NCBI RefSeq assembly: GCF_004336745.1
Contig: NZ_SJXD01000028.1
Coordinates: 62,001-126,000 of the forward strand
From: Roseococcus sp. SYP-B2431
GTDB taxonomy: Bacteria; Pseudomonadota; Alphaproteobacteria; Acetobacterales; Acetobacteraceae
Direction: 5' to 3'
DNA length: 64,000 bases
Part shown: piece by piece, positions 24,901-31,897 of the stretch
Layout of the letters: every line of letters begins with the position of its first letter
Position numbering within the stretch: position 1 is the first letter of the stretch
Translations under genes and position numbers: made by a program
Notes under the pieces: generated by a model
Told to the model about the DNA's origin: nothing
The model's database searches: none
The model's input: only the letters and a program-made list of their open reading frames with translations

Positions 24901-25439
24901 CCCGCCGGAATCTCGCCAGCTTCGGCCGCAGCGCCCTGGGCTCGGCGGATGGCGGCGCCGTGGGCGGCGGGCTGCGGGCCGGCCTCCGCTTCGAGCGGCG
25001 GGGCTGGGCGCTGGAGCCGAGCCTGGCCCTCCGCGCCGAGCGCGTGGATCGCGGCGCGCTGGCCGAGACGGGGGCGGGCTCGCTCGGGCTGAACGTGCGG
25101 AGCGGCGCGCTGGACAGCGTCCGCAGCAGCCTGGGCGTCACCGCGCAGCGGCGCTTCGCCACGGCCTGGGACGGCGTGAGCCTGACGCCGGTCTTCCGCC
25201 TCGCCTGGGCGCATGAGCTGGCCGACGGGGCCGCGCTGACCAACGCGGCCTTCCAGGGCGCGCCGGGCGCGGGGTTCCGCGTGCGCTCGGCCCGTCCGGG
25301 GCGCGACGCGGCGGTGCTGGGCGCCGGGCTCACGCTCGGCCTGCGCGGCGGCGTCTCGGTCTTCGCGGACTACGCGGCCGACCTGCGCGAGAACCTGACC
25401 TCCCAGGCGGTCACGGCCGGGCTGCGGATGAGCTTCTGA
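21909..25439 (+). CDS. Autotransporter with pepsin-like aspartic protease passenger
   Basis: A 1176-residue type V secreted protein. Signal peptide to about residue 37 (PGWA-QGW). Residues about 40-375 are a bilobal pepsin-like domain, paralogous to the preceding protein: D85 in MDTGSTG, flap-like Y114 in LTYSSSG, AMMGVGF, D273 in LVDTGIGG, and the closing FDVIFDAGNGFIGY. Residues about 400-780 are beta-helix passenger with PATR-type repeats such as LTLAGGGTFNLAG and YTGGTTVTGGTTLS. From about 895 (TAWIQALGQPMLRLGG) the C-terminal autotransporter beta-barrel runs to the terminal MSF, ending in the phenylalanine expected for outer-membrane assembly. The passenger would be displayed on or released from the cell surface as an acid-type protease. 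Proteolytic activity is inferred from motifs and spacing only. ATG 21909 was chosen for its signal peptide; a longer reading frame upstream has none. Confidence 0.82.
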   Translation: MPRRRAARPAAPTVSRKTATAAFAIGLLACQAPPGWAQGWSLYDGGQSAFVSFHNAATNTHLNFSPSIMLDFAGFTPSAAAFTMDTGSTGIVASPENFTPGPGAINMGAGELTYSSSGQRNLGTWWLTDVSIKGADGTVVAIARVPVLQVTEIRCVPGARHCTATTSPTGVAMMGVGFGREADHQPQSTPDKNPLLNLTHATVGGSLQSLPSGWHNGYIVSRGGVTLGLSAAETAGAAFVKLLPAATYAHEWQAAPGAVSVNGVTGQGTALVDTGIGGMFLHALPGTGLVPSQAVADGTVVGITLPGGAADFLSYSFTVQNGAGGDLVQNTPLTPQNITVSGGSNAFVNTGRHFLNSFDVIFDAGNGFIGYRLAPAAAAGRVAAGLALQGNVALPATFFSSLPSVLLADTTLQSAGTAGFTGGINGHAALTLAGGGTFNLAGPGGYTGGTTVTGGTTLSIVTGRELGTGALTLAGGILGASTAGSGFNLALPVVLGQGGGAISGNGQASMLSGVISGSGALTVGGGGTVTLTGANTHSGGTLVGAGTVLAVNADAALGAATAGLTLSGGTLRALGNITSQRPVTVAAAGGTFDTGAGFVIQLNGPTSFLGPVAHVGAGRFQLAGDTTSSQIVVAASGTLSVNGTLTAPALAIGSGATLAGNGVVNAPTAVAGTIAPGSSPGTLTFTAPVVMLPGAALAIEVDGPGTGTGAGNHDRVVVTGVGNSFTAAGQIVPQLRGIPGSATNAFTPAFGQAFTIVQADGGVLGSFSGIAQPASGLPANARFDALYGTNAVALVTTPARYAALGGTANAAAAGAGLDAFRPAAGPRLAGEVGEVFNTLYQMSAGQLGTALDQLSGSAYGDGLTGRMESRRLFSGAIAGQLAAGRGGLADRQSTSVSGGERTAWIQALGQPMLRLGGDGHASGFSGSMGGVAAGMDMRLGASWRLGAAIGFTSGTLTPRAGGRIDSDAVHFAIYGGWSDASGLFAEADVGGGWAHDRTRRNLASFGRSALGSADGGAVGGGLRAGLRFERRGWALEPSLALRAERVDRGALAETGAGSLGLNVRSGALDSVRSSLGVTAQRRFATAWDGVSLTPVFRLAWAHELADGAALTNAAFQGAPGAGFRVRSARPGRDAAVLGAGLTLGLRGGVSVFADYAADLRENLTSQAVTAGLRMSF

Positions 25440-25462
25440 GTCGCGGGCCCGATGTTCCCGGG

Positions 25463-25495
25463 GGCGAAGTTCCGTTAACCTGCCGGAACTTCGCC
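25463..25495. promoter_or_regulatory. Perfect 12-bp hairpin upstream of lutB
   Basis: GGCGAAGTTCCG and CGGAACTTCGCC pair perfectly around TTAACCTGC. It starts 24 bases after the autotransporter stop and ends just before the GAAGGGA ribosome binding site of lutB. There is no U-tract. It can be an operator for a lutBC regulator or a terminator for the autotransporter gene; the position cannot separate these. Confidence 0.65.
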
Positions 25496-25510
25496 GAAGG
25501 GACGCCCGAC

Positions 25511-26944
25511 TTGCTCGCCACCTCGCCCCAGTTCAAGGAGAACGCCCGAAGGGCGATGGCCGATCCCGGCCTGCAGAAGGCGCTGACCACGGCCAAGGGC
25601 GCCTTCCTCCAGCGCCGCGCCGCCGCCGTCGAGCGCCTGCCGGAGTTCGAGCAGCTCCGGAACGTCGGGCGGGACATCAAGAACCACGCGCTGGCCAACC
25701 TGGACTTCTACCTGGAGACCTATGCCGAGAACGTCGAGCGCGCGGGCGGCAAGGTGCATTGGTGCAGCACGCCGGACGAGGCGCGCGCGGCCGTCCTGAA
25801 GATCTGCCGGGACGCCGACGCCAGGACGGTGACCAAGGGGAAGTCGATGATCTCCGAGGAGCTCGGGATCAACGACCACCTGGAGCGCCACGGCATCACG
25901 CCGGTCGAGACCGATCTCGGCGAATACATCATCCAGCTCCGCAAGGAGACGCCGTCCCACATCATCGCGCCGGCCTTTCATCTGAATGTCGAGGACTGGG
26001 AGGAGAGCTTTCGCGCGGCGCATACCGACCTGCCGAAGGACCGCGTCTTCCACGAAAGGCGCGACCTTCTCACGGAAGCGCGCGCGCGGCTGCGGGGCAA
26101 ATTCCTCGCAGCCGATGTCGGCATCACCGGCGCCAATTTCCTCATCGCCGAGACCGGCAGCAGCGTCATCGTCACCAACGAGGGCAATGGCGACCTGACG
26201 CAGACCCTGCCGCGCGTGCACATCGCGCTGGCCAGCATCGAGAAATGCGTGCCCACGATCGAGGATGCGACCTCGCTGCTGCGGCTGCTGGCACGCTCGG
26301 CCACCGGGCAGGACTTCTCCGTCTACACGACCTTCAGCACGGGCGTGCGGCGCGAGGGCGATCTCGACGGGCCGCAGGAATACCACGTCGTGCTGATCGA
26401 CGGCGGCCGCTCCGACATGATCGGCACCGAGTTCCAGGACATGCTGCGCTGCATCCGCTGCGCCGCCTGCATGAACCATTGCCCGGTCTATGGGACCACG
26501 GGCGGGCATGCCTATGGCTGGGTCTATCCGGGCCCGATGGGCGCGGTGCTGACGCCCTCGCTGATCGGCGTCGAGAAGTCGGGCCATCTGCCGAACGCCA
26601 GCACCTTCTGCGGCCGCTGCGAGAGCGTCTGCCCGGTGAAGATCCCGCTGCCCAACCTCATGCGCCACTGGCGCGAGCGCGAATTCGAGCGGCACCTGCG
26701 GCCGGGGGCGATGCGGACCAACCTCGGCGTCTGGGCCTGGTTCGCCAGGCGGCCGGGGTTCTACCGCTGGGCCGCCAGGATGGGGATCGCCGCGCTGGGC
26801 CTGCTCGGCCGGGGCAAGGGCGCCTTCAAATCGCTGCCCATGGCCGGCAACTGGACCGAGGGGCGAGACCTGCCCGTGCCGCAAGGCGGCACCTTCATGG
26901 CGCAGTATGCGAAGCGCCAGCGCGAGGAGGGGCGGCGGCGATGA
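25511..26944 (+). CDS. lutB: Lactate utilization iron-sulfur protein LutB
   Basis: A 477-residue LutB homologue, part of the LutABC complex that oxidises L-lactate to pyruvate. The N-terminal LUD domain has DARTVTKGKSMISEELGINDHLE, IIAPAFHLNVEDWEESF, VGITGANFLIAETGSSVIVTNEGNGDLT and KCVPTIEDATSLLRLLARSATGQ. Two [4Fe-4S] motifs follow: CIRCAACMNHCP near 316 and CGRCESVCPVKIP near 370. The start is TTG at 25511 after GAAGGGA. The next gene starts inside its stop (ATGA), so lutBC are coupled. A lutA gene is not next to them, which is unusual. Confidence 0.93.
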   Translation: MLATSPQFKENARRAMADPGLQKALTTAKGAFLQRRAAAVERLPEFEQLRNVGRDIKNHALANLDFYLETYAENVERAGGKVHWCSTPDEARAAVLKICRDADARTVTKGKSMISEELGINDHLERHGITPVETDLGEYIIQLRKETPSHIIAPAFHLNVEDWEESFRAAHTDLPKDRVFHERRDLLTEARARLRGKFLAADVGITGANFLIAETGSSVIVTNEGNGDLTQTLPRVHIALASIEKCVPTIEDATSLLRLLARSATGQDFSVYTTFSTGVRREGDLDGPQEYHVVLIDGGRSDMIGTEFQDMLRCIRCAACMNHCPVYGTTGGHAYGWVYPGPMGAVLTPSLIGVEKSGHLPNASTFCGRCESVCPVKIPLPNLMRHWREREFERHLRPGAMRTNLGVWAWFARRPGFYRWAARMGIAALGLLGRGKGAFKSLPMAGNWTEGRDLPVPQGGTFMAQYAKRQREEGRRR

Positions 26945-27648
26945 GCAAGGAGGCCATCCTCGGCGCCATCCGTCGCGGGCTCCGGCGCGGCGAGCTGCCG
27001 GAGGACCAGAAGGCCATGCTGCGCGCCCGCATGGCGGCGCCGCCGCGCCACCTGATCCCGGCGCGCTCGCGCGTCTCGCGGCCGGAGCAGATCGCGCTGT
27101 TCATCGCCAATGTCGAGAAGGAGTTCGGCACGGTCGAGCGCATCCCCGACCTCGATGCCGTGCCGGCGGCCGTCGCCGACTACCTGGCGGCCCAAAACCA
27201 GCCGCCGCGCTTCGCCATGGCGCCCCATCCGGAGCTGCAGGGCATCGACTGGTCGAGCCGGCCCATGCTGCAATTCGAGGCGCGCAAGGGCGAGGCGAGC
27301 GACATCGTCAGCCTGCAGAGCGCCTTTGCCGCCGTCGCCGAGACCGGGACGCTCATGCTCCCCTCGGATGCGATCCGCCCCACCACGCTGAACCTGCTGC
27401 CGGATGTGGCGATGGTGCTGGTGCGGGCCTCGCGCATCGTGGGCGCCTATGAGGAGGCCTGGGACCTGCTGCGGGCCGAGCGGAAGGATCCGCTCACCGG
27501 CGGCTTCATGCCGCGCAACGTCATGCTGGTGACCGGCCCGTCGCGCAGCGCGGACATCGAGCAGACGCTGGAGCTGGGCGCGCATGGGCCACGGATGCTG
27601 CATGTCCTTCTGCTCGACGACGATCCGGGAGCCGTGGCCCATGCCTGA
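26941..27648 (+). CDS. lutC: Lactate utilization protein LutC
   Basis: A 235-residue LUD-domain protein partnering LutB. Features are the N-terminal EAILGAIRRGLRRG, MAPHPELQGIDWS, VSLQSAFAAVAETGTLMLPSDA, TLNLLPDVAMVLVRASRIVGAYEEAW and VTGPSRSADIEQTLELGAHGPRMLHVLLLDD in three conserved blocks. The ATG overlaps the lutB stop. Its last 20 codons are echoed just downstream (27674-27736), described separately. Usual length for the family. Confidence 0.93.
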   Translation: MSKEAILGAIRRGLRRGELPEDQKAMLRARMAAPPRHLIPARSRVSRPEQIALFIANVEKEFGTVERIPDLDAVPAAVADYLAAQNQPPRFAMAPHPELQGIDWSSRPMLQFEARKGEASDIVSLQSAFAAVAETGTLMLPSDAIRPTTLNLLPDVAMVLVRASRIVGAYEEAWDLLRAERKDPLTGGFMPRNVMLVTGPSRSADIEQTLELGAHGPRMLHVLLLDDDPGAVAHA

Positions 27649-27736
27649 TTCAAACGTCCGCTCCGCGGACCGGGGCCCACGGATGCTGCATGTCCTCCTC
27701 CTGGATGACGACCCCGCCGCCCTCGCCCCCACGTGA
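27641..27736 (+). pseudogene. Duplicated lutC 3' end remnant in front of smr
   Basis: Starting at 27674 the sequence reads GPRMLHVLLLDDDPAALAPT before a stop at 27734-27736. The true LutC end reads GPRMLHVLLLDDDPGAVAHA, so 16 of 20 residues match with several silent base changes. An ATG at 27641 opens a 31-codon reading frame through it, overlapping the lutC stop, and its own stop overlaps the GTG of smr (GTGA). It looks like a scar of a partial duplication or recombination with another lutC; it may now serve as a coupling leader for smr. Confidence 0.7.
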
Positions 27737-28257
27737 GGCGGCGCGGCCTTACGGCGGAGGACAAGGCGATTTGGGCGGCCGTGGCGCGCAGCATCCGCCC
27801 CCTGCCCGGTCGGGAAATGCCGGAGGCGCCGCCCTCCGTGACCGTCACGCCCCCGCCGCGGCCCGCCGGGGAGCCGCCGCCCGCCGCCGTCCCGAAGCGC
27901 CGGCTGCCGCCGCCCGAGATCGCCGTGGGTGCCCAGCCCTCCGGCCTCGACGCGCGCCGCTGGCGCGACCTGCGGCGCGGCACCATGCGCCCGGAGCGCA
28001 AGCTGGACCTGCACGGCATGACCGCCGCGAAGGCGCATCAGGAGGTGGAGCGCTTCCTGCGCTCGGCCCAGGCCGAGGGGCTGCGCGTCGTCTGCATCGT
28101 CACCGGCAAGGGCAGCAGCGCCGAGGGCGGCGTGCTCCGGCGGGAGCTGCCGCATTGGCTGAACGCCCCGGCGCTGCGGCCCATCATCCTGGGGGCCGCG
28201 CATCCGCACCGGTCCAATGCGGGCTCGGTCCACCTGCTGCTGCGGCGGCCGCGATGA
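27733..28257 (+). CDS. Smr-domain protein
   Basis: A 174-residue protein. A proline-rich, basic linker (about residues 35-75) precedes the C-terminal Smr domain (about 90-174): LDLHGMTAAKAHQEVERFLRSAQAEG with the LDLHG motif, VVCIVTGKGSSAEGGVLRRELPHWL with the TGKG motif, and PHRSNAGSVHLLLRRPR. The Smr domain of MutS2 is a nicking endonuclease; stand-alone alphaproteobacterial members have no proven role, though related Smr proteins act on RNA in ribosome rescue. The start is GTG at 27733, overlapping the remnant ORF's stop. Confidence 0.9.
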   Translation: MRRRGLTAEDKAIWAAVARSIRPLPGREMPEAPPSVTVTPPPRPAGEPPPAAVPKRRLPPPEIAVGAQPSGLDARRWRDLRRGTMRPERKLDLHGMTAAKAHQEVERFLRSAQAEGLRVVCIVTGKGSSAEGGVLRRELPHWLNAPALRPIILGAAHPHRSNAGSVHLLLRRPR

Positions 28258-28281
28258 CGCCCGACCAGGCCATGACGGCCC

Positions 28282-28404
28282 CTCCGAGCATCCGGCCGCA
28301 AGGCGGCCGGCGCCGCCCACCTGCGCTTCCGGCCTGGTGCGGCCGTGGCGCGGCGAAGCCAAGCCCGCGGAGCGGGCGCCCGGCGTTTGAGGGCACAAAG
28401 CAAT
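28282..28404 (+). repeat. Dispersed intergenic element, copy A
   Basis: Fills the space between smr and the XRE gene. Hairpin 1 is CCGGCCGC-AAG-GCGGCCGG (28292-28310). Hairpin 2 is GCCCGC-GGA-GCGGGC (28363-28377). It then ends with GCCCGGCGTTTGAGGGCA and AAAGCAAT, the last bases forming part of the XRE start codon. The reverse complement of 61744-61878 has the same layout, with hairpin 2 changed to GGCCGC/GCGGCC yet still paired. Confidence 0.7.
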
Positions 28405-28804
28405 GACCCCCTTCGGCGAGCGGCTCCGGGCGCTGCGCGACCAGCACGGCATTTCCCTGACCGAGCTGGCGCATGCCCTCCATGTCTCCCCCGCCTATCT
28501 CTCCGCCCTCGAGCACGGCAAGCGCGGCCGCCCCTCGGCCGGGCTCATCCATCAGGTGAACGAGCATTTCGGCCTCATCTGGGACGACGGCGAGGAGCTG
28601 GTCCGCCTCGCCCGGCTCTCGCATCCGCGGGTGGTGGTGGACACCTCCGGCCTCAGCCCCCAGGCGACCGAGCTGGCCAACCGGCTGGCCCGGCGCATCC
28701 GCGACCTGCCCGAATCCCGGGTGGCGGAGCTGCTGGCGCTGCTCGAAGCGCCGCCGGAACAGGCTTCCGGCCGAAGCGTGGCTTGCCCTTCACCCGACCG
28801 ATAG
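28403..28804 (+). CDS. XRE-family helix-turn-helix regulator
   Basis: A 133-residue protein with an N-terminal XRE/Cro HTH: FGERLRALRDQHGISLTELAHALHVSPAYLSALEHGKRGRPSAG (about residues 4-47), with the recognition helix around SPAYLSALEHG. The remainder, with EHFGLIWDDGEELVRLARLSHPRVVVDTSGLSPQATELANRLARRI, is typical of a conserved alphaproteobacterial regulator often encoded after an Smr gene. Its ATG is embedded in the end of the dispersed element, so the element could influence its expression. Target genes are unknown. Confidence 0.88.
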   Translation: MTPFGERLRALRDQHGISLTELAHALHVSPAYLSALEHGKRGRPSAGLIHQVNEHFGLIWDDGEELVRLARLSHPRVVVDTSGLSPQATELANRLARRIRDLPESRVAELLALLEAPPEQASGRSVACPSPDR

Positions 28805-28856
28805 GTAGGGTCCGACCGGTTTTCACGGCAGTGCAGCAAAGAAGGCGCAACCGGCA

Positions 28857-29606
28857 ATGAAGCTTCTCGTCCCGGTCAAGCGGGTGGTCGATTACAACGT
28901 CAAGGTCCGCGTGAAGTCGGACGGGACGGGCGTCGAGACCGCCAACGTCAAGATGTCGATGAACCCCTTCGACGAGATCGCCGTCGAGGAGGCGGTGCGG
29001 CTCAAGGAGAAGGGCGTCGCGACCGAGATCGTCGCCGTCTCCGCCGGCCCCGCCGCCGCCTCGGAGCAGATCCGCACGGCCCTGGCCATGGGCGCCGACC
29101 GCGGCATCCTCGTCGAGCATGACGGGGTGCTGGAGCCCATCGCGGTCGCCAAGCTGCTCAAGGCGCTGGTCGAGAAGGAATCGCCGCAGCTGGTGATCCT
29201 CGGCAAGCAGGCCATCGACGACGACATGAGCGCCACGGGCCAGATGCTCGCCGCCCTGCTCGGCTGGCCGCAGGCGACCTTCGCCAGCAAGATCGAGATC
29301 GCCGACGGCAGCGCCACCGTCACCCGCGAGGTCGATGGCGGCCTGGAGACGGTCAAGGTCAAGCTGCCGGCCGTGGTGAGCGCGGACCTGCGCCTGAACG
29401 AGCCGCGCTACGCCTCGCTGCCCAACATCATGAAGGCGCGCAAGAAGACCATCGACAACGTGAAGCCCGCCGATCTCGGCGTGGACGTCACGCCGCGGCT
29501 GGCCGTGCTGAAGGTCGAGGAGCCGGCGAAGCGGCAGGCCGGCGCCAAGGTCGGCTCCGTGCAGGAGCTGGTCTCCAAGCTGCGCAACGAAGCGAAGGTG
29601 ATCTGA
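28857..29606 (+). CDS. etfB: Electron transfer flavoprotein beta subunit
   Basis: A 249-residue EtfB. The family start [39 protein letters not shown], the [14 protein letters not shown] loop, [21 protein letters not shown] and the signature [39 protein letters not shown] are present in separate blocks. With EtfA it forms the FAD/AMP heterodimer that takes electrons from acyl-CoA dehydrogenases to ETF-ubiquinone oxidoreductase. etfA follows after one base. A short promoter region lies in 28805-28856. Confidence 0.97.
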   Translation: MKLLVPVKRVVDYNVKVRVKSDGTGVETANVKMSMNPFDEIAVEEAVRLKEKGVATEIVAVSAGPAAASEQIRTALAMGADRGILVEHDGVLEPIAVAKLLKALVEKESPQLVILGKQAIDDDMSATGQMLAALLGWPQATFASKIEIADGSATVTREVDGGLETVKVKLPAVVSADLRLNEPRYASLPNIMKARKKTIDNVKPADLGVDVTPRLAVLKVEEPAKRQAGAKVGSVQELVSKLRNEAKVI

Positions 29607-29607
29607 G

Positions 29608-30546
29608 ATGACCGTCCTCCTCCTCGCCGATCACGACGGCGCGATCGTCTCCCAGCCCACGCGCAGCGCCATCGCCGCCGGCGCCAAGCTGGGTGAAGTC
29701 CATGTGCTCGTGCTGGGCGAGGGCGCGGCCGCGGCCGCCGCTTCCGCCGCCGCCGTGCCGGGCGTGGCCAAGGTGCTGCTGGCCGAGGACGCCTCGCTGG
29801 CGAACCGCCTCGCCGAGCCGGTCTCGGCCCTGCTGGTCAGCCTCGCGCCCAACTACACGCATCTGCTGGCCCCGGCCTCGGCCGCCGGCAAGAACGTGAT
29901 GCCGCGCGTCGCCGCCTTCCTGGACGTGCAGCCGATCAGCGACATCTCGGGCGTGATCGACGCCGACACCTTCGTGCGCCCGATCTATGCGGGCAATGCG
30001 ATGGCGACGGTGAAGAGCGCCGACGCCAAGAAGGTGCTGACCGTCCGCGCCGCCAGCTTCGATCCCGCGCCCGCCACGGGCGGTTCCGCCCCGGTCGAGA
30101 ACGTCGCCGCCGCCACCGATCCCGGCACGTCGAGCTTCGTCGGCGCCGAGGTCAGCAAGTCCGAGCGGCCGGAGCTGACGGCCGCGAAGATCGTCGTCTC
30201 CGGCGGCCGTGCCATGGGCTCGTCCGAGAACTTCCACCTGATCGAGGCGATCGCCGACAAGCTCGGCGCCGCCGTCGGCGCGTCGCGCGCCGCCGTCGAT
30301 GCGGGCTATGCGCCGAACGACCACCAGGTCGGCCAGACGGGCAAGATCGTCGCCCCGGACCTCTACATCGCGGTCGGCATCTCGGGCGCGATCCAGCATC
30401 TCGCCGGCATGAAGGACAGCAAGGTCATCGTCGCCATCAACAAGGACGAGGAGGCGCCGATCTTCCAGGTGGCCGATTACGGCCTCGTGGGTGACCTCTT
30501 CAAGGTCCTGCCGGAGCTCGAGGCCGAGCTGGGCAAGCCCGCCTGA
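29608..30546 (+). CDS. etfA: Electron transfer flavoprotein alpha subunit
   Basis: A 312-residue EtfA. The N-terminal domain has [10 protein letters not shown] and [31 protein letters not shown] in two blocks. The FAD-binding C-terminal domain shows [62 protein letters not shown] and [21 protein letters not shown]. It binds FAD at the interface with EtfB. Its stop overlaps the next start by one base (TGATG), so the acyl-CoA dehydrogenase-type gene is coupled to it. Confidence 0.97.
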   Translation: MTVLLLADHDGAIVSQPTRSAIAAGAKLGEVHVLVLGEGAAAAAASAAAVPGVAKVLLAEDASLANRLAEPVSALLVSLAPNYTHLLAPASAAGKNVMPRVAAFLDVQPISDISGVIDADTFVRPIYAGNAMATVKSADAKKVLTVRAASFDPAPATGGSAPVENVAAATDPGTSSFVGAEVSKSERPELTAAKIVVSGGRAMGSSENFHLIEAIADKLGAAVGASRAAVDAGYAPNDHQVGQTGKIVAPDLYIAVGISGAIQHLAGMKDSKVIVAINKDEEAPIFQVADYGLVGDLFKVLPELEAELGKPA

Positions 30547-31475
30547 TGTCGCTCCACCTCGCCAGCCGCGCCGACATGCCGGATTCCGCGCCGGATGTTC
30601 CGGAGATTCGCTCCATCGGCATCATCGGCGCCGGCCAGATGGGCAACGGCATCGCGCATGTCAGCGCGCTGGCCGGCCTGCCCGTGGCGATGGTGGACAT
30701 CAGCAAGGACGCGCTGGACAAGGCGATGCAGACCATCGCCCGCAACATGGAGCGCCAGATCGGCCGCAAGCTGATCACCTCCGAGCAGCGCGACGAGGCG
30801 CTGGAGCGCATCACCACCAGCACCGACTATGCCAGCTTCGCCGGGACCGACTTCGTCATCGAGGCGGCGACGGAGAAGGAGGCGATCAAGCACGAGGTGT
30901 TCAAGGCGCTCTGCCCGCACCTCAAGCCGGAGGCGATCATCGCCTCCAACACGAGCTCGATCTCCATCACGCGGCTGGGCGCGGGCACCGACCGGCCCGA
31001 GCGCTTCATCGGCATGCACTTCATGAACCCGGTTCCGGTCATGAAGCTGGTCGAGGTCATCCGCGGCATCGCCACCGACGAGCCGACCTACCGCGCCGTC
31101 GAGGCGCTGGCCCGCCGGCTCGGCAAGATGACGGCGACGGCGCAGGATTTCCCCGCCTTCATCGTGAACCGCATCCTGGTGCCGATGATCAACGAGGCGG
31201 TCTATGCGCTCTACGAGGGCGTGGGCGACATCCGCAGCATCGACACGGCGATGAAGCTCGGCGCCAACCATCCCATGGGGCCGCTGGAGCTGGCGGATTT
31301 CATCGGGCTGGACACCTGCCTCTCGGTCATGCAGGTGCTCTATGACGGGCTGTCGGACAGCAAGTACCGTCCCTGCCCGCTGCTGGTGAAGTATGTCGAG
31401 GCCGGCTGGCACGGACGCAAGACGGGCAAGGGCTTCTACGACTACAGCCAGGATCCGCCGGCACCCACGCGTTAA
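30546..31475 (+). CDS. 3-hydroxybutyryl-CoA dehydrogenase (3-hydroxyacyl-CoA dehydrogenase family)
   Basis: A 309-residue NAD-dependent dehydrogenase. The Rossmann motif is IGIIGAGQMGNGIAHV (about residues 24-39). IASNTSSISITRLG and GMHFMNPVPVMKLVEVI hold the catalytic Ser, His and Asn, with the E of the His-Glu pair shortly after. FIVNRILVPMINEAVYALYEGV and HPMGPLELADFIGLDTCL form the dimerising C-terminal domain. It oxidises (S)-3-hydroxybutyryl-CoA in beta-oxidation or butanoate and polyhydroxybutyrate-related metabolism. Coupling to etfBA supports a role in fatty-acid or butyrate breakdown. The N-terminus carries about 20 extra residues before the Rossmann fold. Confidence 0.93.
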   Translation: MSLHLASRADMPDSAPDVPEIRSIGIIGAGQMGNGIAHVSALAGLPVAMVDISKDALDKAMQTIARNMERQIGRKLITSEQRDEALERITTSTDYASFAGTDFVIEAATEKEAIKHEVFKALCPHLKPEAIIASNTSSISITRLGAGTDRPERFIGMHFMNPVPVMKLVEVIRGIATDEPTYRAVEALARRLGKMTATAQDFPAFIVNRILVPMINEAVYALYEGVGDIRSIDTAMKLGANHPMGPLELADFIGLDTCLSVMQVLYDGLSDSKYRPCPLLVKYVEAGWHGRKTGKGFYDYSQDPPAPTR

Positions 31476-31585
31476 GCTCCAACGGGGACATCTCCGTCCC
31501 GCGGGACGGGCCCGCTCACCGCGCGGCAACCCGGGCTTCCCGCCGCACGTTCTCCCGCCATGGACACCCATGACGGAGGAAACGG

Positions 31586-31891
31586 ATGGACCGCAGCCTG
31601 ACAGGCCGCTTCGAGACTCGCCGGGACGCGGAGCTCGCGATCGAGCATCTCGTGCAGGAGCAGGGGATCGATCGCAGCCGGATCTCGGTGCTGCCGCTCG
31701 GAGCCGAGAACACGGCCGGCACGCGGGTCGCCGGCTCCGACGCGCCGGACGCCCAGCCCGGCACCCGCGAGCGCGACGACGCGGCGCTGCATGGCGCCGT
31801 CGAGGTCTCGGTCAGCCTGGCGGGCGGCAAGGCCGATGCGGTGCGTCGGACGCTGGAGGAAGCCGGCGCCCGCGACCTGGCCGAGGCCTGA
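31586..31891 (+). CDS. Small general-stress-type protein (YflT-like domain)
   Basis: A 101-residue protein. The first 45 residues, LTGRFETRRDAELAIEHLVQEQGIDRSRISVLPL, resemble the YflT/GsiB-17M type alpha-beta domain, in which a strand, a helix and an ISVL-type strand follow each other. The second half repeats the pattern (VEVSVSLAGGKADAVRRTLEEAGARDLAEA), like a ferredoxin-like pair. The middle is acidic and probably disordered. GAGGAAAC lies before the ATG. Function unknown; stress response is an analogy only. Confidence 0.65.
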   Translation: MDRSLTGRFETRRDAELAIEHLVQEQGIDRSRISVLPLGAENTAGTRVAGSDAPDAQPGTRERDDAALHGAVEVSVSLAGGKADAVRRTLEEAGARDLAEA

Positions 31892-31897
31892 CGCGCG

